Shown here: positions 60,464 through 64,000 of the stretch, in pieces
How the letters are laid out: every line of letters starts with the position of its first letter
Numbering within the stretch: position 1 is the stretch's first letter
Source: Arthrobacter endolithicus
GTDB taxonomy: Bacteria; Actinomycetota; Actinomycetes; Actinomycetales; Micrococcaceae
NCBI RefSeq assembly: GCF_026627425.1
Contig: NZ_JAPNLH010000015.1
Span: 1 to 64,000 of the forward strand
DNA: 64,000 bases
Direction: 5' to 3'
Notes under the pieces: model-generated
Databases searched by the model: none
What the model was told of the DNA's origin: nothing
The model's input: the letters and a program-made list of their open reading frames with translations, nothing else
Program-made: the position numbers and the translations under genes

Positions 60464-61632
60464 CGCGGCACCGCTCCGGCGTAGCTCAGCAGACCCTCGG
60501 CCCCGCGCTTGTTGATTTCATTGCCGATGATGATGGTCTGGATCTCCGAGGTGCCCTCCCAGATCCGGTCCACGCGCAGTTCGCGCCACAGCCGTTCCAC
60601 CGGGTTCTCCCGCATATAGCCGCGGCCGCCGAAGATCTGCAGGGCGTTGTCCACACAACGGTTGGAGGCCTCCGACGCACCAAGCTTGATCACCGCGGCC
60701 TTAGCATTGAGCAGCTTGCGGTCCATCCCCTGGTCCGCCTCCCATGCCACCTGGTAGGTCAGCACCCGGTTGGTCATGATGTCCACAGTGTTCTTGGCCA
60801 GCATGTTCTGGATCAGCTGGAAGTCCAGGATCGGCTTGCCGAACTGCACCCGCTCCTTGGCCCATTCCGCCGCCAGCAGGGTGGCTCTTTCGGCGGCGCC
60901 GATGGTACGGGCTGCGATCATCAGCCGCTCCTCCACAAACCAGTCCCGGGTCAGCTCGTAGCCTTGGCCGATCTCGCCCAGGATCTTGTCCGCCCCCACC
61001 CGGACGTCTTCGAAAAGGAACTCCGGGTGCTCGTAGACGAAGGTGTGGGTATACCGCGGGACCCGCTTGACCGAGACGCCGGGCAGGTCCTTATCCACTA
61101 GAAACATGGTGGGTGCGCCGTCCACGCTGGCCAGCACCAAAATGAAGTCGGCCACATCCCCAATGGTGACAAAAAGCTTTTCACCGTTTATCAGGTAGGA
61201 ATCCCCGTCCTTGACGGCAGTGGTCTGAATATTCTGCGGGTCTGAGCCCGCCTCCGGCTCCGTAATCGCCACCGCATCGCGCCGCTCGCCGCGGATTTCC
61301 GGGATCAGGTATTCCTCGCGCTGGGCCGGGGTGCAGGCCTTCAGCGCGTTCGCCGGTCGCCACATGGTGTCCCAGAGCGCACCGGTAAGCTTGCCGACCT
61401 CCTCGGAGACGATGGCGTGCTCCAGCACGCCTAGTCCGGCACCGCCCCATTGAGTCGGCATGTTGATGGCGGCCAGGCCGTGGTTGATGATCAGCTGTTT
61501 GACCTTCACATGCTGCTCGGCGCTCAGGCCGTTGTTCATTTCGCAGTCCAGCTCGTACTGCATCATTTCATTGGTCCAGGCGATGGCGCGCTGCTTGAGT
61601 TCGATCTGCTGCGGGGTCATTCGGAAGTCCAT
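60460..61632 (-). CDS. Acyl-CoA dehydrogenase
   Basis: 390 aa, normal length. FAD and substrate motifs: AITEPEAGSDPQNIQT, LFVTIGDVADFILVLA, WAKERVQFGKPILDFQLIQ, LQIFGGRGYMRENPVERLWR, and the catalytic base region RIWEGTSEIQ. It introduces the double bond into an acyl-CoA and passes electrons to ETF (not encoded here). It is first of the tightly coupled acyl-CoA dehydrogenase, hydratase, hydroxyacyl-CoA dehydrogenase genes, 107 bases after the CoA-ligase gene. Confidence 0.9.
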   Translation of the reverse strand: MDFRMTPQQIELKQRAIAWTNEMMQYELDCEMNNGLSAEQHVKVKQLIINHGLAAINMPTQWGGAGLGVLEHAIVSEEVGKLTGALWDTMWRPANALKACTPAQREEYLIPEIRGERRDAVAITEPEAGSDPQNIQTTAVKDGDSYLINGEKLFVTIGDVADFILVLASVDGAPTMFLVDKDLPGVSVKRVPRYTHTFVYEHPEFLFEDVRVGADKILGEIGQGYELTRDWFVEERLMIAARTIGAAERATLLAAEWAKERVQFGKPILDFQLIQNMLAKNTVDIMTNRVLTYQVAWEADQGMDRKLLNAKAAVIKLGASEASNRCVDNALQIFGGRGYMRENPVERLWRELRVDRIWEGTSEIQTIIIGNEINKRGAEGLLSYAGAVPR

Positions 61633-61739
61633 GGGAATCCGCCTTCTGTTCGTATGACTGATTGCTTAGCTTGGTTTTGGGGTGGGCGTACAGGGGGCCG
61701 GCCGGCTCCTGCCCTGCGGGCCGGCCACGGCGGGGACGT

Positions 61740-63821
61740 TCAGTCGAGCACTATGCGTGCGTCCAGGGCGATGGCCCGGTCCGGCGTCGCTGCGACCGGG
61801 TTGCATTCAATTTCGCTGATTTCCGGGTGTGCGGCAGCAAGTTCGGAGAGCCGGGCAACGACGTCGGCCGCGGCATCCACGTCCACCGGAGGCCGGCCGC
61901 GGGCGCCCGTCAACAGGGCAGCGCCGCGCAGCGAGAGCAGCAGATCGCGGGCCTGCGCGGACGAGACGGGGCCGAGCGCGCAGCGGACATCGCGCAGAAT
62001 CTCCGCGAAGACGCCACCGAGGCCCACCAGCACAATCGGACCGAAGCTTCGGTCGCGTCTGACTCCCACCAGCAGTTCGACGGCGCCGGTCAGATCCGCC
62101 ATTTCCTCCAGCGAGCACGACGGCGGCGCAAGCCGGTTCTGTACGTCGTGCCAGGCGGCCAGCAGACTGTTGGCGTCCTGAAGGCCCAGGATCACCCCGC
62201 CACGGTCGCTCTTGTGCTCGTCGCCGAGCGCCTTGAGGACCAGGGGGAACTTCAGCCCGGCGGCCGCGGCCAGCAACTGTTCCTTGCTGCTGACCTCCAC
62301 GGCCGGGACGAAGGGAATTCCGGCCCCGCTCAGCAGCCGGCGCGAGGCGTAGTACCCGGTGTCCGTAAGCGGATCGGCAGGTCGGGGCAGCTCGGGGACC
62401 CCGGTTGCCGGCTCGGTGTGCCGCCGTACCAACCGCCCCAGCGCCCAGGCCGCCTCCTCAATCCCCCGATATACCGGAATGCCGCCGTCCCGGAGGGTAT
62501 CCGCGGCCGCGGACTGCCAGTTCATTGTCTGCACCACCACGGTTCCGCCGCCGGCCCTGGTGGAGCCGGCCATCTCCCGGGCGGCGTCGATCTCGCGGGC
62601 CGCCAGTTCGGGCCCGTAACTGCCGTAGCCGCCGAAGTAGCCGCTCATCAAGGTGGCATCAACATCCGCGCTGCCGGTGAGGTGGTCCAGGACCCGGGCG
62701 AAGCACATGATGTCCTGCTCCCCGCCCCCTGCCACATCCACCGGGTTGCTCACCGCGGCCGTCGGCGGCAGTTCCGCGGCCACCGCGGCCTGCAGCGCAG
62801 GCGGGAATTCGACGACGTCAAGCCCCTGTGCCGCCGCACTGTCGCTGGCAACCGAGGCCTGCCCGCCGCCGTCGGCGAACACGGCCGTCCGGGCTCCCCG
62901 CGGTACCTTGCTGCGCACCAGCGCCTGCAACAGGTGCGCCATCTGCGCCGGAGACGAAACCTGCTCGATCTTCGCGGCGCGGCAGGCGGCCTCCACAACG
63001 ATCCCGGAGGACACCATGGCCCCGGTGTGGGATTTGGCGTTGCGCACCGAGGCATCGGTAGCACCGACCGTCAACAGCACAACGGGTTTGCCCGCCGCTG
63101 CGGCACGGGCCGCGGCGCGGGCGAATCGGCGGCCGTCACGGAAATCCTCGCAGTAAACGGCGATGGCGGCGGTGCCCTCGTGCGTGGCGTAGGCGTCAAC
63201 CAGATCCGCGGCATCCAGATCCGCTTGGTTGCCCAGGCTGGCGAAACGCGAGACGCCCATGCCATGGTCCACCAGCAAAGTGGCCAGTTCGAGAGCAAGA
63301 TTTCCGCTTTGGGAAATCACGCCGATATTACCTACCGGGAATTCGTTGGAGGCAAGGGTCAGTCCGCTGCTGTGGTCCAGCACTCCTAGGCAATTGGGGC
63401 CCAGCATCCTCGCTCCGGCAGCACGGACCTTCGCGGTGATGCGCTGCTCCAGTCTGCGGCCTTCCTCGCCAGCCTCGCCGAGCCCGGCACTGATGCCGAC
63501 GATGGCACGGGCACCGGCGGCGAGCGCGTCGTCAACCGCTTCCTCGAACCCGGACACCGGGACCGCAATGACGGCCAGATCCACCTGGCTGCCGACGGAA
63601 ACCACGCTCGGCGCCGCGGCCCTGCCCAGGACGGTCGCCCGGGTACGGTTGATCAGATGTACCGGTCTGTCACCTTTGAGCGCCTGCACGGCGATCCAGT
63701 TGCCGTATTTGCGGGTGTCGTCACTGGCACCGATGATGGCCACCGCGTTGGGTGCGAAGAGGGCATCCAGATTGCCTACGGTACTGCTTGAGGTGTTGAT
63801 GTTCCCGATGGTGATTGTCAT
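61740..63821 (-). CDS. ADP-forming acyl-CoA synthetase (acetate-CoA ligase family)
   Basis: 693 aa. Single-chain order: N-terminal CoA-binding Rossmann domain (VAIIGASDDTRKYGN), ligase-CoA domain (ARMLGPNCLGVLD, VGNIGVISQSGNLALELATL, KSHTGAM with the phospho-His), and a C-terminal ATP-grasp (FPLVLKALGDEHKSDRGGVI, IVLVGLGGVFAEILRDV, IEFNP-type IECNPV). It activates a carboxylic acid to its CoA thioester using ATP with ADP release. It supplies the beta-oxidation-like genes downstream. Its ATG overlaps the stop of the SDR gene (TGATG). Confidence 0.87.
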   Translation of the reverse strand: MTITIGNINTSSSTVGNLDALFAPNAVAIIGASDDTRKYGNWIAVQALKGDRPVHLINRTRATVLGRAAAPSVVSVGSQVDLAVIAVPVSGFEEAVDDALAAGARAIVGISAGLGEAGEEGRRLEQRITAKVRAAGARMLGPNCLGVLDHSSGLTLASNEFPVGNIGVISQSGNLALELATLLVDHGMGVSRFASLGNQADLDAADLVDAYATHEGTAAIAVYCEDFRDGRRFARAAARAAAAGKPVVLLTVGATDASVRNAKSHTGAMVSSGIVVEAACRAAKIEQVSSPAQMAHLLQALVRSKVPRGARTAVFADGGGQASVASDSAAAQGLDVVEFPPALQAAVAAELPPTAAVSNPVDVAGGGEQDIMCFARVLDHLTGSADVDATLMSGYFGGYGSYGPELAAREIDAAREMAGSTRAGGGTVVVQTMNWQSAAADTLRDGGIPVYRGIEEAAWALGRLVRRHTEPATGVPELPRPADPLTDTGYYASRRLLSGAGIPFVPAVEVSSKEQLLAAAAGLKFPLVLKALGDEHKSDRGGVILGLQDANSLLAAWHDVQNRLAPPSCSLEEMADLTGAVELLVGVRRDRSFGPIVLVGLGGVFAEILRDVRCALGPVSSAQARDLLLSLRGAALLTGARGRPPVDVDAAADVVARLSELAAAHPEISEIECNPVAATPDRAIALDARIVLD

Positions 63822-64000
63822 CAGAGCTCCTTTGCTGGAACGGGACGGCCGGAACCCCAGGCATTGGCTCCGCCGTCAATATCTATGGTGGTCCCGGTGA
63901 TGTAGCGGGCGGCGTCGGTGGCCAGGAACGTAATGACCTCCGCAACGTCGCTGGGTTGGCCGAGCCGGCCCAGCGGGACACCCTGCTCCCACTCGAGCCG
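63821..64000 (-). CDS. Short-chain dehydrogenase, C-terminal 59 residues (runs off window)
   Basis: Partial: the rest lies right of base 64000. The readable end has [36 protein letters not shown] and a short [11 protein letters not shown] tail, the standard SDR C-terminus. The TGA overlaps the ATG of the CoA-ligase gene, so it is the upstream operon member. Confidence 0.85.
   Translation of the reverse strand, partial: RLEWEQGVPLGRLGQPSDVAEVITFLATDAARYITGTTIDIDGGANAWGSGRPVPAKEL

Noticed and set aside
1-64000. CRISPR arrays, tRNA genes, intact transposases
   Set aside because: No regularly spaced repeats, cloverleaf sequence or full transposase frame was seen on either strand by eye.

Overview
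The window is high-GC actinobacterial chromosome. It most likely comes from a soil member of the Micrococcaceae (Arthrobacter and relatives). The reasons are the codon use, the catabolic operons paired with FCD-type GntR regulators, the MazF/RelBE families, and an rRNA-operon leader of Arthrobacter type at the left edge. That leader lies on the minus strand, so a 16S gene probably starts just left of base 1. The genus is an inference.

Layout. 0.4-1.5 kb: secreted HNH/excalibur lipoprotein. 1.7-9.6 kb (minus): catabolic operon with Rieske oxygenase, small beta-barrel-like protein, AstE/AspA-type deacylase, polar amino-acid ABC transporter, [2Fe-2S] reductase and class-III aminotransferase. A divergent GntR faces a palindromic operator on the operon promoter. 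10.5-12.5 kb: GlcD-like FAD oxidase and a DUF1801 protein. 12.6-16.5 kb: wreck of a peptide-uptake operon (GntR, ABC ATPase pseudogene, intact gamma-glutamyltransferase, permease stub). 16.6-17.4 kb: DUF1275 membrane protein. 17.5-24.8 kb: broken mazEF, then a complete type I Wadjet system (jetA-jetB-jetC-jetD) with overlapping genes. 24.9-32.6 kb (minus): LacI-controlled sugar operon with ABC importer, GH130 glycosidase and a large secreted protein. 32.9-33.5 kb: DUF4190 membrane protein. 33.6-40.0 kb: GntR, two Asp/Glu-racemase-superfamily proteins, a hydantoinase, an MFS transporter and a divergent FAH-family hydrolase, with two matching operators in the divergent promoter region.

40.1-55.7 kb is accessory in character. 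It holds MazF with a truncated antitoxin, a hemerythrin, a DUF6308 pseudogene, a zinc-ribbon frame, a PLD-helicase-DUF3427 protein and the ppsA/PEP-synthase-regulator pair. It also holds a fragment of a second PLD-helicase-type gene, an integrase-like scrap, an AddB/AddA-like nuclease-helicase pair and a dead RelBE pair. 55.7-64.0 kb (minus): CoA-ester degradation cluster (SDR, flavin monooxygenase, alpha/beta hydrolase, 3-hydroxyacyl-CoA dehydrogenase, enoyl-CoA hydratase, acyl-CoA dehydrogenase, ADP-forming acyl-CoA synthetase and the tail of another SDR).

The strongest system-level result is the intact Wadjet anti-plasmid operon. The best candidates for something undescribed are the AddBA-like pair and the PLD-helicase with its small zinc-ribbon frames, both sitting among dead toxin-antitoxin loci, and the Rieske/deacylase/aminotransferase operon of unknown substrate. 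All functional statements rest on reading motifs by eye; no database search was run.
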